Under the pieces are notes generated by a model. That model ran no database searches, had not been told where the DNA came from, and was given only the letters and a program-made list of their open reading frames with translations. Made by a program: the position numbers and the translations under genes. This document shows positions 22,632-33,932 of a stretch of DNA of 64,000 nt, piece by piece (the stretch's first letter is position 1; the number at the start of each line of letters is the position of its first letter). The DNA is from Protopterus annectens. Taxonomy: Eukaryota > Chordata > Ceratodontiformes > Protopteridae. The stretch lies in contig NC_056738.1 in the NCBI RefSeq assembly GCF_019279795.1, positions 405,718,745 to 405,782,744 of the forward strand, in the 5' to 3' direction.

Positions 22632-24385
22632 ATTTAAATAAAGTATATTTCAGACAAATTGAAAAACAGACTACAGTGCTAAGTAACAAAATGCATTCCA
22701 TAGCTTGCTGTAAAGATCAGAGCATTAATCTGTCATGGTTTAAGGTTACTTCATTATTTACAGGCAAATCAATTTCAGTTGCACATATAAAAGATACAAG
22801 TATGAAGATTACGGCAGTTACCAGTTCAAAGTATAATTGCTCTGTATATATTGATTTAGACTTCAGTGATTGATTTAGACTTTGCAGATTTATGGGTTAA
22901 AGATAAAATAAATTCCAGTTCAGCTAACACAGCTGAAGTGCTCAGAAAAACATATTGGGTGTGGTCAGTCAAGGAAAAAGGGTAACTGTATGCCTCTATG
23001 TCATGAAAGGTATATCAGGACTAACAGTCAAATTAATTAGCAGAATAAAGGGTTTGCAGTTACAGCTGGCAAATTAATTTTTTTTGTATTATTGTTTTGT
23101 TTAAGAGCTTTGCATTAAAATGTTGCAATGCATAAACAATATTGTAATATAGACAAAGACAAAATAATGATTGCTAGTTTACAAAATGTAAAACTTCAAG
23201 TCAATGCTACATTGTAAAAGTGACAGACTTATTTGTAACAGGCTTATTACATTATTCAGTCATTAGTTAAGGGTAAGGTGACAGAATTACTTTTGTTACA
23301 GGCTTATTATTTAAATAATGGGTAGTGATAGTAATAGTCAAGGCATAACAGGGCAGGCTTAATTTGTTAATTAGTTTACAGATTACAGTGCACATTTACA
23401 GACTGCAGTGAACTTTACATTAGTCAGGAATTAAAGACACTAAGACAATGCAAAGATATAGACTTAAAATACAGAAAGTATAGGTTTTAGTAAATTATTA
23501 TAGCTCAGAAATATTCATAAAAGTTAAAAAGGAAAGTAGCATTATAAAACAAATTTAAACAAAATGTATAGGCACAAGTTAACATAGAATATGGTAATTA
23601 TGCTTCGAGACTATTTATAAAATTATCTTTTTAGTGCAGATTTCAATTAGTCTTCAGAAAATAGCCATCATGCTTGATAGGCTATGCAATATGTGGCAGT
23701 AAAAGCTGCTAATGAGGGGTTTTCCTCTATATCCAATGCAATAAGAGAATATTAAGGTAAAAGGTATAACAAAGGTAAGCCAAGTGGGCTCAACAGTTGA
23801 GGCAAATCTGGTAAAGATCCAAGACATGCAGGAAAATGCTAATAAAAGGGCACAATGCAAAGTTGCCAGTCCAGACCCAGGAGTAAGGTTGTATGTGTAT
23901 AAAACAGAACAAGGGGCACTTTTCCCCTACATGCCAAAATTATTGGCTAAGCTGATAACAAAGTACAACCATCAGCTACTAAGTTATGTAGGTTTTCAGG
24001 AATTTTGGCCTATCACAAAGTATACATTTTAAATAAAAAGAAACTAAGTAAAAGTAAAGAAATTCAGGAGGAGTGTATAATATGTCTGCAGACTAACCCT
24101 ATGTTAAGAAAACCTTGGTTGCAGAGAAGGGCCAGTTTCAGAAAAAGCATGGTACAATATGCAAATACATTTTTCAAGACCTCTTCCTACAGAAAAAGGG
24201 GGGGGGGGTTAAATAATGTACAAGTTTTAAATGCATCACTCGCTTGAATACTCTAAAGAATATAAATCTAGGTAATAAGTCAAATCATAAAGTTTAGAGA
24301 TTTCAATCCAAACAGGCCATAAATGCTCAAGTGACAACTTGTGGTCAAAATTAAAATTGCAGGTTTATTTCATTTTCAGATTATA
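22632..24385 (+). other. LTR-element internal region (copy 1), possible integrase remnant
   Basis: Mostly non-coding. Around 23,784-24,130 the plus-strand frames contain a histidine pair region followed by a CIICLQTNP motif. The spacing and the C-x2-C pattern fit the amino-terminal zinc-binding part of retroviral or Gypsy integrases. A frame change near 24,005 and stops break it, and nothing resembling the DDE core follows. A homopolymer G run lies at about 24,199-24,208. A second copy is at 30,810-33,017. The integrase call is tentative. Confidence 0.4.
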
Positions 24386-25610
24386 TATTTCTAGCTAGTG
24401 AGCACTGTCAGGCATTATACACACCTCTATACTGGTCTAGAAGAAAGGAAGCACTTTTCATAACAAAATGTCCAAAGTAGAACAATTTTCTGCAGGTTTT
24501 CTAAATGGATCCACAGGCTACCCGTCATAGCTACCTTTAAGGAGATTTAAATTAAAGTCTTCCCTTCCTTCAAGAGAAAATCCATTGATACCGTAGCTTT
24601 AATATAATTTATCTCATTTCATCATTAGGTGGAGTTTTCTTTATATAATCCCATTTATGCATTTAGCAATCTCAGCAAAAGTGTAGTCATTTCATTGTCC
24701 ATTAAAAGGTAGTTGTCATTTAATGGAAACTTGCCACACAGCTTCCTACATGCTGTTTGCTTCCATGGTGGTAGGTAAACATATAGATCAAGCCTTTATA
24801 GCTCAACTCAATATTCAGTATAAATGATTATCAAAACAGTACCTGAGAATTATTAACCAGTTCTTTATTATCTGTTTGTCATCATCACAGTATCTTCTAT
24901 TTTACATTTTTATGATTTTTGTGCAGTTCCTTGAAAAGATGAAGTGATGAATGTAGCATAGCATCTCAATCATAAGGCACATCAGCCCAAGCTTAGCTAT
25001 AAATGTTATTAAAATTCCTACCTTCCTATTTATGTTTTGCAATATTTCAAGTTCCTTATATCAGGGGTACTTTTCAGTCTGGATCACAAGCGATCTCCAG
25101 GCAATTATTAGCCACAAATGCATGACACATAATATCTAGTAGAAATTAATTTTATCCAATATAAGTTATACTCAGAGTACTTTGTCATTTGTCCTCTCCT
25201 GAGTGTGCAACTTATCAGTACAACTTCACATTTCTGTCCATTTTGTGATCTGTCTTTTCTCCTCCCAATAACTTTTGTCACCATTACTGTATAACTTAAA
25301 ATGTTTTCATTAGTATAGCCATAACATTTCCCTTTTACATGCACCAGATGTTCTTGTGTACATCTACTAACTCATTCCTCCTGTTTTATGTTTGTTTAGT
25401 ATCATCTTTACAAAACAATGATTTTTTTTCTTAGCAACATTTTTTGTTTTACATTAGGCTTAGATGTTAACTTGTCACATCAATCTTTTTTTCCATTTTA
25501 CCAAGGAGAAGCTATTGTGGCTTACTCTTTCCTAAATAAATTTTCTAAACCATTTTACATGATTTTCATTTGTAAATCATAACCACATATTAAAAATGAA
25601 TGGAGCAAGT
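24386..25610 (-). pseudogene. Decayed LINE fragment, duplicate of 9,025-10,240
   Basis: Carries the same minus-strand open frame as copy 1 with the NENILSY and KDRSQNGQK motifs (25,344-25,108), slightly longer here because a stop present in copy 1 is absent. A possible LINE endonuclease remnant; see the 7,870-10,240 entry. Confidence 0.3.
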
Positions 25611-26149
25611 CCTTAATTCCCAAACCTGGTTTTACTTAAGTCTAATGGATTATAAAACTACATTAGTAGCCATTTTAAATGTTTTCCTCCTCCTTTACAT
25701 GCCATTATTTGAACTTTGAAGGGACTTGACTGATGATCATAATTTAACTGCACAGAAGTAACCATAAAAGTGTGCTGCTCCTTTGCCCAAAAGCTTTTTA
25801 TCGAATGAGAGAGCCAAGAAGAATATTAAACATAGAAAGGATAAAATTAGTTAAAACCCAAATCCAAAATATTTATTTTTAACAAAACTCAGTGTATAAT
25901 CTGATTTAATAAAAGATACTATCAGAGCCTTCCTGTTCCTTCAAAAACTCTTCCTCAGTTTCCTTTATTTTGTCTTACCTCAAAATGAACTGTTGCACCA
26001 TAGAAAGGGTTGTGAGAATAGGACACCTGCCTGGAGTGCCAACTTGTAGGGGTACAAGACATTTAAAAAGTTTGGCAACTTACATTTTCCTTATCTGGGA
26101 CATGATTAATCACTCATTTCACATGCATATATTCATCCCATCTAATCCT

Positions 26150-26690
26150 ATTTAGTGTCATAGGCAGCCAGAGCATCAACTGGCAACCAATTGGCATAAA
26201 GGACAGACCCAGTTCTTGAAAGGATGCCAATCCTTCACAGGAAAATAATAATACTATTACTACATCTCAAATGGCTTATTAACAGAAGGCCAACAGATTT
26301 ATGATAGTCTCATAAAACTGTGATCCTAAATCCGTGGAAACACAAAGTATGTTTAAAAATTAAAAAATACATATAGAAGCATAACTATCTTAATTTTTTA
26401 TTCATACTAATCTTTGATTTGCTGCCTTTTTCTGTGCGCAACCTCTATATAACATGTACTTTGCATCTGAAATTCACCCACTATATTATGATTGAAAAAT
26501 ATATTGTTTTAAAGTTTTCTTCTGACATCTCATTAAACTGAAAGAATGTCATAAAAGAATGATCAAAGACACACATGAAGGACTCTTTGCAGCCATAGTG
26601 TCGGAGGTAAATGAACTACATATTTTCAATTTCTTAGCCACACATCATACTTGCTGGAAGTGGGAGGAAACTGGAATATCCATATCCAGA
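26150..26690 (+). repeat. Interrupted fish-type tail repeat (copy 2)
   Basis: 26,158-26,240 matches the fragment at 10,798-10,885, and 26,645-26,690 adds the gtgggaggaaactggaat block that normally follows close by. About 400 bp of unrelated sequence separates them. Copy 1 has lost the second block by a deletion of about 57 bp near 11,281. Confidence 0.4.
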
Positions 26691-27163
26691 AATGATGATC
26701 CCAAAAACCATGTTGCTTGTATTTTACAGTGACTGCTGTTTAGGAGGATAGTGCTACTGGGCCATTAGTTGAGTAGCGGTGAAGGGTTTAAGTAGATTGT
26801 GACAGTTGGACTTCTTCTGACCTTGCTAGGATGCTACAATCAGGTTAGTATAACAGCAATGAAAACCAAACATTTTCACAGTCACATTTTGTTGGCTGGG
26901 AGCATTTCATGTCAAGGGTGTGGCTTGTGGTCCTTAGCTGTTATGATAATTATCTTATGTAATTAAATATTCAGAATTAAATCGGCATATTAAGAATGAC
27001 ATGCTTCTGTGAAAAAAGACCTTAGTGTTGCACTGTTACCTGTAAATGGTTATAGCTAAGAAATGAACATTTTCATCTCTAATAGTCTTAAGTGGAATTC
27101 AGGCTCGAGACATTTGTTCCCAAAACAAACATGGAAATAAGTCCTCACTGCTCCAAAGCAACA

Positions 27164-27295
27164 CATACCTCTGACTTCTTAGTGCAAGAAATCCGGACAA
27201 AGCCTAAAACAATGGGGACAAAGGCCCAAAAATAGGGACTGATTTTAAATAATGTTCTTATAAACTTAGAAGGTTGGTAGAATAACAGGATTTCT
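27164..27295 (-). mobile_element. Truncated CATAC-family DNA element (duplicate)
   Basis: Duplicate of 11,754-11,885 with a few substitutions; the terminus catacctctgacttctta is retained. Confidence 0.65.
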
Positions 27296-28847
27296 ATTTA
27301 CATGCATTTTCTTTATACCATATAATTCTCATTTGATGTTTTCTTTTTCTACTGTTTACATATTTTCCTGAAACAATGAATAAAAATGTCATGGTAATAT
27401 ATAATGCCCATACCCAAACTGAAAACTAACTGGCATTTTAAGTGCGTGCGAATCAGCTGATAAGTATTTTACCACTGAAGCATAATGTAGAGCAGTTATG
27501 TGCTATAAACCTGACAAAGGATTTATTTTGCAGATCTGTATGCATACCTGGTGTGAAACAGTAGATTATGTTTTGTGAAATATAACCTCAGGTTACCAAC
27601 ATCTGAGAAGCTTCTTTTGTTGAGAATGGGAACCTAAAAGGTTGTTTTACTCAGGATTAGTAGCATTGTTACACACTAAGAAAGATAACGTGCACAAAGA
27701 AACTGATCTAAAAATGGAAAATGAGGCTGCTGCTTATGAATCTAGCCCGAAGGAGACTTGAAGGGTAAGTATTAATGAAAGATAATGCCACACCTAATCG
27801 AACATAGTATTCAAAGGAATTGTCTTCTATTCTAGAAATGAGAATGAAAGAAAATTATTCAGGGAAACTAAAGAAGTATACAAATCATTTTCAGAGGACC
27901 CTATGAGCACAAATAGGATGCATGTGTTTTGCAAATGTGTACAACTTCATTCCATGTGTGACTGTGATACATGACTATTTGTAATGCACTCAGGTCTGTA
28001 CTGAGGAAGATGAATGCATTTTATATCCAAGCTACCACAACAGGTCAGTTAAAAGCACCATCACAACAGGGATCCTATAAACATGGTTTGCATCTTAGTT
28101 ATTGAAAATTATTTTTCATTGCTTTGTTTGTAGTTATTTTGGACTTATACTCTTGAAGTTTACATTTAAGAAATATGAATGTTACTTGATGATGTAAGTC
28201 AATTTTATGAGTCTATTATTCACATTTGCACTATGAAACATACTGGATGCATTGCATTCCATTCCTAATGAAGATTAGTAGACAATGAAATATGGACTGC
28301 ATTAGAATTTTAGCTCAATAAACCATTGAAAAAATAATATTTCTAACCTGGTAGGATCTAACCTGCAATGGTCCCATTAGTGGCCTACTGTTTTAGTATA
28401 ATGAATTGATAGAAAGAGCTCAGATGTATAATTTGTAGCATTGTACATTTCAGACACCATCAATCTTTCATGTATGAAATTGTCATTTCTCGTGACAAAC
28501 ATTAATCAATGACATACATTCAGCTGTGTGAGACATGTTGCTTGGTAGTGAAATTAGTAAAGTATGGTATAAAAAGGGCTAACCAGTTGTAATGGAAAAC
28601 AGTAATCTGGTTACCTCTATATAGAAAGGTCAGTCATAACTGTGACCCTGGATTCTCTAAGTATTACAGAGTGAAATGTAACATAAATGGGTGTGCATCT
28701 ATGCATATAAAAACATTTTGTTATCTCCCCTTACTTATTGCCACAGAAAAAGCTGACCAGCTTGGGTTCCCTACTCCCTGCTATCTTACAAGTTTGTTAC
28801 TGCATCCTAATGTAACTTAATAGTGAGCTTTACCCTTTGGTAAAAAC

Positions 28848-29630
28848 TCTGCACCCATGAACTACCACATAGGCGGTAGTATACTTAACACCGAAAGTGT
28901 GATAAGAGACCTTGGGACACAGGTGGACAGTAGTGTCTCCTTTGATAATTACATCACCACAGTAGTCAGGAAATCCTTCTACGTGGCATACCTCATCACA
29001 AAAGGTCATTGTTCCCATCTACTCATCACTCATTAGACCCATTATAGAGTACAACACCCCTTTTGGTATGTACCTCACAAGACATCTACAACAACTGGAA
29101 AGGCCGCAGAAATACCTCACAAAGAGGATTACCGGCCTCAAACAGATTCCCCATTGCAGACCGTCTCAAAAAACTTCAGCTTTACTCCGTCTCATATCGC
29201 CTACTCAGAGGTGATCTCTGCCTAACATACAGAGCTATGTCAAACCCAGAGCTGTTGGACATGCTCCACTTAAAGAAATCCCAATCCCTCCAAGCTACAC
29301 ACTCTAGGGACCTAAACCTTGTCACCACAATAAACAGAACATGCCGGAGGGATAGATTCCTGTCCTAGAGACGTCCTATACTCTGGAATAAGCTACCTAG
29401 CTATATCAAACAAAGCTCCTCATTAGCACTCTTCAAGAAAAATCTTGATGATTGGATGGGAAATAGGAAATTCACACCACGGATCACTTCTGTGGCTCTG
29501 CTCAACAGTGGCACAGGAAAATAATTTTCTTGGGTGGCAAAAGCCAGCGTACCTTTTTGGCTGGGTTTGTATAGTCCCCAGGGCAGATAGTCTAGTACTT
29601 ACCTATGAACCTATTTGCCAGTGAGTGTAC
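28848..29630 (+). pseudogene. 5'-truncated CR1/L2-type LINE, duplicate
   Basis: Same RT C-terminal fragment as 13,590-14,395. A 23-bp deletion at about 29,007 (relative to 13,748-13,770, between short aaaggt/agaggt direct repeats) and a 1-bp insertion near 29,151 break the frame, leaving a 101-codon remnant (29,063-29,368) with YRLLRGDLCLTYRAM. Ends in the same agtctagtac...cctatgaacctat tail. Confidence 0.8.
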
Positions 29631-30332
29631 TTGCGAGTATGTGTGGAAGGGGGGTGTTCTTTTTTACGAGACTGTTGCAGTCATTGTTCATATAAGGAAG
29701 CATGTTTTTGTAAAGCTAAAACGTTTTACAAAATACAAGCAACTCAGAACAGTGAAGACCTAGACCAGCTAATAATAATATCATAATACCATCCCTGTGC
29801 TTAATACCTGGCTACCACATATAAATAAATATGTATCTTATATACAAAGTTACTAGACGGTCTTAGTCAAAAACTCACAGACAGCACTGACAGTTTTCAA
29901 TATTTGTTCTCCAAATTTCTGGCAAGAATGTGTGACCAAATATCAATTAAGTATCTGCTGCATTGTAAACTACATTAATGGGAGGACTGCCTTATGGGGG
30001 CATTTAAAATGATGTGAGTTACATCTCCATAGGAGTCCAATATGGGGCTTTTACAGAAAAAGATCCAATGGATGGGCTATTGATATTGATTATATTTAAA
30101 GGCACTCTGCATTTACTAATTTTTTCTGTACTTGACAACCATTTATAACCTGGACACTGTGATAAAATTATAAATTCAATGAAATTATAATTTTTTCATC
30201 ATTTCTTGATTACTGGAGATGTTAGGACTGAATGGAAGAGTGGGTCTTTAACCTGAACATGTTTATAATACTGAGCGCTTTATCTTTTTTACAAATGGTC
30301 ATTTGCTAGGTTTTCTTTTAACACCTTCATAG
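29631..30332. other. Spacer containing the RTE empty site
   Basis: Matches 14,400-14,844 joined directly to 16,758-17,014. The uninterrupted ctattgatattg at 30,077-30,088 is the pre-insertion state of the RTE target. Confidence 0.8.
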
Positions 30333-30487
30333 CTGGCCTTAGGCATAGGCCAAATAGGTGGCTTCCTAGGATGCCGCTCCAGCAGGGGCACTTTTCCAGT
30401 ATTTATTTGGTGTAGGTAGATCAGGATGGGGGCACCAGGTGGTGTGGGGGGTGCCATGGAGAACCTGCTGACCTAAGGCAGGTCCTG
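30333..30487 (+). mobile_element. hAT-like miniature element (duplicate)
   Basis: Duplicate of 17,015-17,168, with the same CCTTAGG/CCTAAGG ends and several substitutions in the GC-rich interior. Confidence 0.55.
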
Positions 30488-30489
30488 AA

Positions 30490-30806
30490 AACCTTTAGTG
30501 AATTATCACTAAAGACATAGGCAAACATATAAAAGAAAACAAACTACATTAACATATTCCTGGTTACAAACATTATACATCACATTTTTTGTGTAACTGT
30601 CATGAATCCAACATTACACAATTTATTCAATTCATACCCTCCCTTAAATCTGACTCATCTGAAACATTATTCTGTATGTATCGTTCCCACAAATTCCATT
30701 TATTTCTACGTAATTTGCTCCTACTCTTTTCTAAAGATCCCACTTCCAGTTCTTGTATCTCTGTTACAATATTCAGCACTTTAAATACAATTGGTTTAGA
30801 CTTTGA
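30490..30806 (-). pseudogene. L1-like LINE 3' end, duplicated and truncated
   Basis: Duplicate of 17,170-17,487; cut at the copy-2 deletion junction. It retains only the last coding fragment and 3' region of the split L1-like element. Confidence 0.55.
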
Positions 30807-30809
30807 AAC

Positions 30810-33121
30810 AATTTAAATAAATTATATTTCAGGCAATTTGAAAAACAGACCAGTGCTAAGTAAAAAATGCATTCCACAGCTTGCTGTAAAGATCAGAGCA
30901 TTAATCTGTCATGGTTTAAGGTTATTTCATTATTTACAGGCAAATCAATTTCCACATATAAAAGATACAAGTGTGAAGATTACGGCAGCTACCAGTTCAA
31001 AGTATAATTGTTCTGTATATATTGATTTAGACTTCAGTAAAGAAATATGTGCAAATGTACAGATTTTAAAGAACTGATTATGACAGAAACATGGAGATTT
31101 ATGGGTTAAAGATAAAATAAATTCCAGTTCGGCAAACACAGCTGAAGTGCTCAGAAAAACATATTGGGTGTGGTCAGTCAAGGAAAAAAGGGTAACTGTA
31201 TGCCTCTATGTCTTGTAAGGTATATCTGGACTAACAGTCAAATTAATTAGCAGAATAAAGGGTTTGCAGTTACAGTTGGCAAATACATTTTTTGTATTAT
31301 TGCTTTGTTTAAGAGCTTTGCATTAAAATGTTGCAATGCATAAACAATATCGTAATATAGACAAAGACAAAATAATGTTTGCTAGTTTACAAAATGTAAA
31401 ATTTCAAGTCAATGCTACATTGTAAAAGTGTCAGACATTTGTTAACAAGCTTATTAACATTATTCAGTCATTAGTTAAGGGTAAAGTAGCAGAATTATTT
31501 TTTGTTACAGGCTTATTATTGAAATAATAAGCTGCAGTGGTGCAGTGGTAGTGTTGTCACCTCACAGCAAGAGGTTCTCCCATTCAATTCTTAGCTGGAG
31601 CACTTTCTGTGTGGAGTCTGCATGTCCTCCCCACGGTCGAGTGGCATTTGAAAGACATGTGAATGGGCATGCCTTCTTTGAAGGTTGGGTGTCGGGCTGG
31701 CACCGTAAAAATCTACTGCCAATCATTAGCGGACCAGAGTCCTACTGTGGCGACCCCTAATCGAGAAAAGCTGAAAGAAGAACAAACAAACTTATTATTT
31801 AAATAATAGGTAGTAATAGTCAAGGCATTGTACATTTCAGTCAAATCTCAAAATACTTCACATTATTCAGTCATTAGTTAAGGGTAAAGTAACAGGCTTA
31901 TTACATTATTCGGTCATTAGTTAAGGGTAAAGTGACAGAATTACTTTTGTTACAGGCTTATTATTTAAATAATTGGTAGTGATTTTAATAGTCAAGGCTT
32001 AATTTGTTAATTAGTTTACAGATTACAGTGCACATTTACAGACTGCAGTGAACTTTACATTAGTCAGGAATTAAGGACACTAACAGACAATGCAAGGGTA
32101 TAGACTTAAAATACAGAAAGTATAGGTTTTAGTAAATTATTATAGCTCAGAAATATTCATAAAAGTTAAAAAGGTAAGTAGCATTATAAAACAAATTTAA
32201 ATAAAATGTATAGGCACAAGTTAAAATAGAATATGGTAATTATGCTTTGAGACTATAAAATTATCTTTTTAGTGCAGATTTCAATTAGTCTTCAGAAAAT
32301 AGCCATCATGCTTGATAGGCTATGCAATATGTGGCAGTAAAAGCTGCCAAGGAGGGTTTTTCCTCTATATCCAATGCAATAAGAGAATATTAAGGTAAAA
32401 GGTATAACAAAGGTAAGCCAAGTGGGCTCAACAGTTGAGGCAAATCTGGTAAAGATCCAAGACATGCAGGAAAATGCTAATAAAAGGGCACAATGCAAAG
32501 TTGCCAGTCCAGACCCAGGAGTAAGGTTGTATGTGTATAAAACAGAACAAGGGGCACTTTTCCCTACATGCCAAAATTATTGGCTAAGCTGATAACAAAG
32601 TACAACCATCAGCTACTAGGTTATGTAGGTTTTCAGGAATTTTGGCCTATCACAAAGTATAATTTTTAAATAAAAAGAAACTAAGTAAAAGTAAAGAAAT
32701 TCAGAAGGAGTGTATAATATGTCTGCAGACTAACCCTATGTTAAGAAAACCTTGGTTGCAGAGAAGGGCCAGTTTCAGAAAAAGCATGGTACAATATGCA
32801 AATACATTTTTCAAGACCTCTTCCTACAGAAAAAGAGGGGTTAAATAATGTACAAGTTTTAAATGCATCACTCACTTGAATACTCCAAAGACTATAAATC
32901 TAGGTAATAAGTCAAATCATAAAGTTAAGAGATTTCAATCCAAACAGGCCATAAATGCTCAAGTGACAACTTGTGGTCAAAATTAAAATTGCAGGTTTAT
33001 TTTATTTTCAGATTATAAATCAAGTAGCATAAAAGCTAAATACTGTAGTTAGCAATATAAACGTAAGGTAGCTACAGAAGTAGGTCTCAGTAGACTTTCA
33101 TCAAGCGATCTCAGGGTCAAC
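30810..33121 (+). other. LTR-element internal region (copy 2 plus unduplicated end)
   Basis: Matches 22,632-24,385 and then adds 33,018-33,121, the original 3' end of the internal region before the 3' LTR. It has about 45 bp near 31,038-31,082 that copy 1 lacks. The sequence around 31,440-31,530 is repeated near 31,855-31,975 (ttcagtcattagttaaggg blocks), a local tandem expansion. No purine-rich polypurine tract is obvious before 33,122. Confidence 0.6.
31530..31790 (+). mobile_element. tRNA-derived SINE with RTE-type 3' end (SINE-A, copy 2)
   Basis: 261 bp, flanked by an 18-bp target duplication (CTTATTATTKAAATAATA, 31,512-31,529 and 31,791-31,808). The head reads gtgcagtggtagtgttgtca and ctcacagcaagagg, with B box attcaattctt. 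The body has tgtgtggagtctgcatgtcc. The 3' end gtggcgacccctaatcgaga, then aagctgaaagaag, matches the RTE LINE 3' end. Copy 1 of the duplication lacks it at 23,308-23,325, so it inserted after duplication. Confidence 0.92.
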
Positions 33122-33927
33122 TGTTAGATCAGGGTTTTTCATTGTACAGTAGTTATTAGGCATTAAACAGGCATAAAGAATAAAATAAGCCTAGAAATGG
33201 TGTTTTATTTATGCATACATTTTAGGAAACCAGAAACAAAAGAATCTTTCACTGAATGTTGACCTTGCTGGCTAGGAAATGGTGTTTCATTTATGCATAC
33301 ATTTTAGAAAGCAGAAACGAAGAATCTTCCACTGAATGTTGACCTTGCTGAAATAACAGTTTGTCAAGGGAAGATTGCAACAAGTTCTTTTTATGTTCCT
33401 TTCTCAAGGAAAGGATCAAGAGATAAGTTAAGCTAAAAACAAGATGTAGACGGAGGATTAAGGCTAAGGGTGTGATTATAGTCAATTGAGGAAAATTACT
33501 AAAAAAGAGAATATAATTTGCTGTGTTCAGGATAGCAGTGCAGTTAAGGTTAGTAAGTTCATTTGACCTGTTACTTCAGAGAAGATGTCTAACACTCGAG
33601 CATGAATACAGAAAACAGGTAATCTAGAGACTATGTCAGTTTACATTGTTCAAGACAATCAGAATGATGTACAGCGACTTGAATTGTTTATCAGAACTGT
33701 TAATGGAGACAGTATTTAGATATTGTGAACATCTAATAAAACCTTATTAAATGAACTACAGTGTTTGGAGAATTCACGCTAAACAGTGCATAAGACTTGG
33801 TTCATAAGGGAGAGACTGACACCTATTGAAGCACGAGCTTGGGTAATTAAGACTTTCGTTTCTCAGTCTTTTGGCATACAGTGTTTCCAGTTAATTAAGG
33901 TACAGTACTGCATTTTCAAATCTTACA
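33122..33927 (+). repeat. 3' long terminal repeat
   Basis: 806 bp, near-identical to 20,623-21,429, with the doubled 80-bp U3 block, AATAAA at 33,735-33,740 and terminal CTTACA. Followed by GAGAT (33,928-33,932), the right target-site copy. Confidence 0.9.
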
Positions 33928-33932
33928 GAGAT

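Larger units (their letters stand above)
9025..24385. repeat. Tandem duplication, copy 1 (about 15.4 kb)
   Basis: This segment is repeated head-to-tail immediately downstream. The left edge (tatttctagctagtgag at 9,025) reappears at 24,386, directly after the sequence cagattata that ends this copy and that also occurs at 33,009-33,017. Collinear near-identity with copy 2 can be followed through 9,025-17,487 and again through 22,632-24,385. The 17,488-22,631 part is missing from copy 2. Only copy 1 has the RTE LINE at 14,845-16,757 and the AT-microsatellite segment at 12,387-12,551. The join shows no obvious microhomology. Confidence 0.9.
24386..33017. repeat. Tandem duplication, copy 2 (with internal deletion)
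   Basis: Follows copy 1 directly. 24,386-30,806 matches 9,025-17,487 without the RTE insert, and 30,810-33,017 matches 22,632-24,385 plus a SINE. The junction near 30,807 fuses actttga (from 17,487) to atttaaataaa (from 22,632) with a few filler bases, so about 5.14 kb (the L1-like and CR1-like 3' parts, the second 5' LTR and leader) has been deleted. After 33,017 the sequence continues into the unduplicated end of the LTR element. Confidence 0.9.
20623..33927 (+). mobile_element. LTR retroelement inserted in the CR1-like LINE, enlarged by tandem duplication
   Basis: Two direct LTRs of about 806 bp begin TGTTAG and end CTTACA, and the whole is flanked by GAGAT. Before the tandem duplication the internal part was only about 3.1 kb (21,430-24,385 plus 33,018-33,121). 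Duplicated sequence, including non-element DNA from 9.0-17.5 kb, now separates the LTRs by 11.7 kb. The primer binding site after the 5' LTR resembles that of tRNA-Lys. No intact gag, pol or env is visible; only an integrase-like zinc-binding fragment is suspected. It could be a degenerate endogenous retrovirus or a non-autonomous Gypsy-like element. Confidence 0.85.

Noticed and set aside
24386..30806. Block read as the gag-pol interior of the LTR element because it lies between the LTRs
   Set aside because: It is a copy of 9,025-17,487, which lies outside the element, and has no retroviral coding content.
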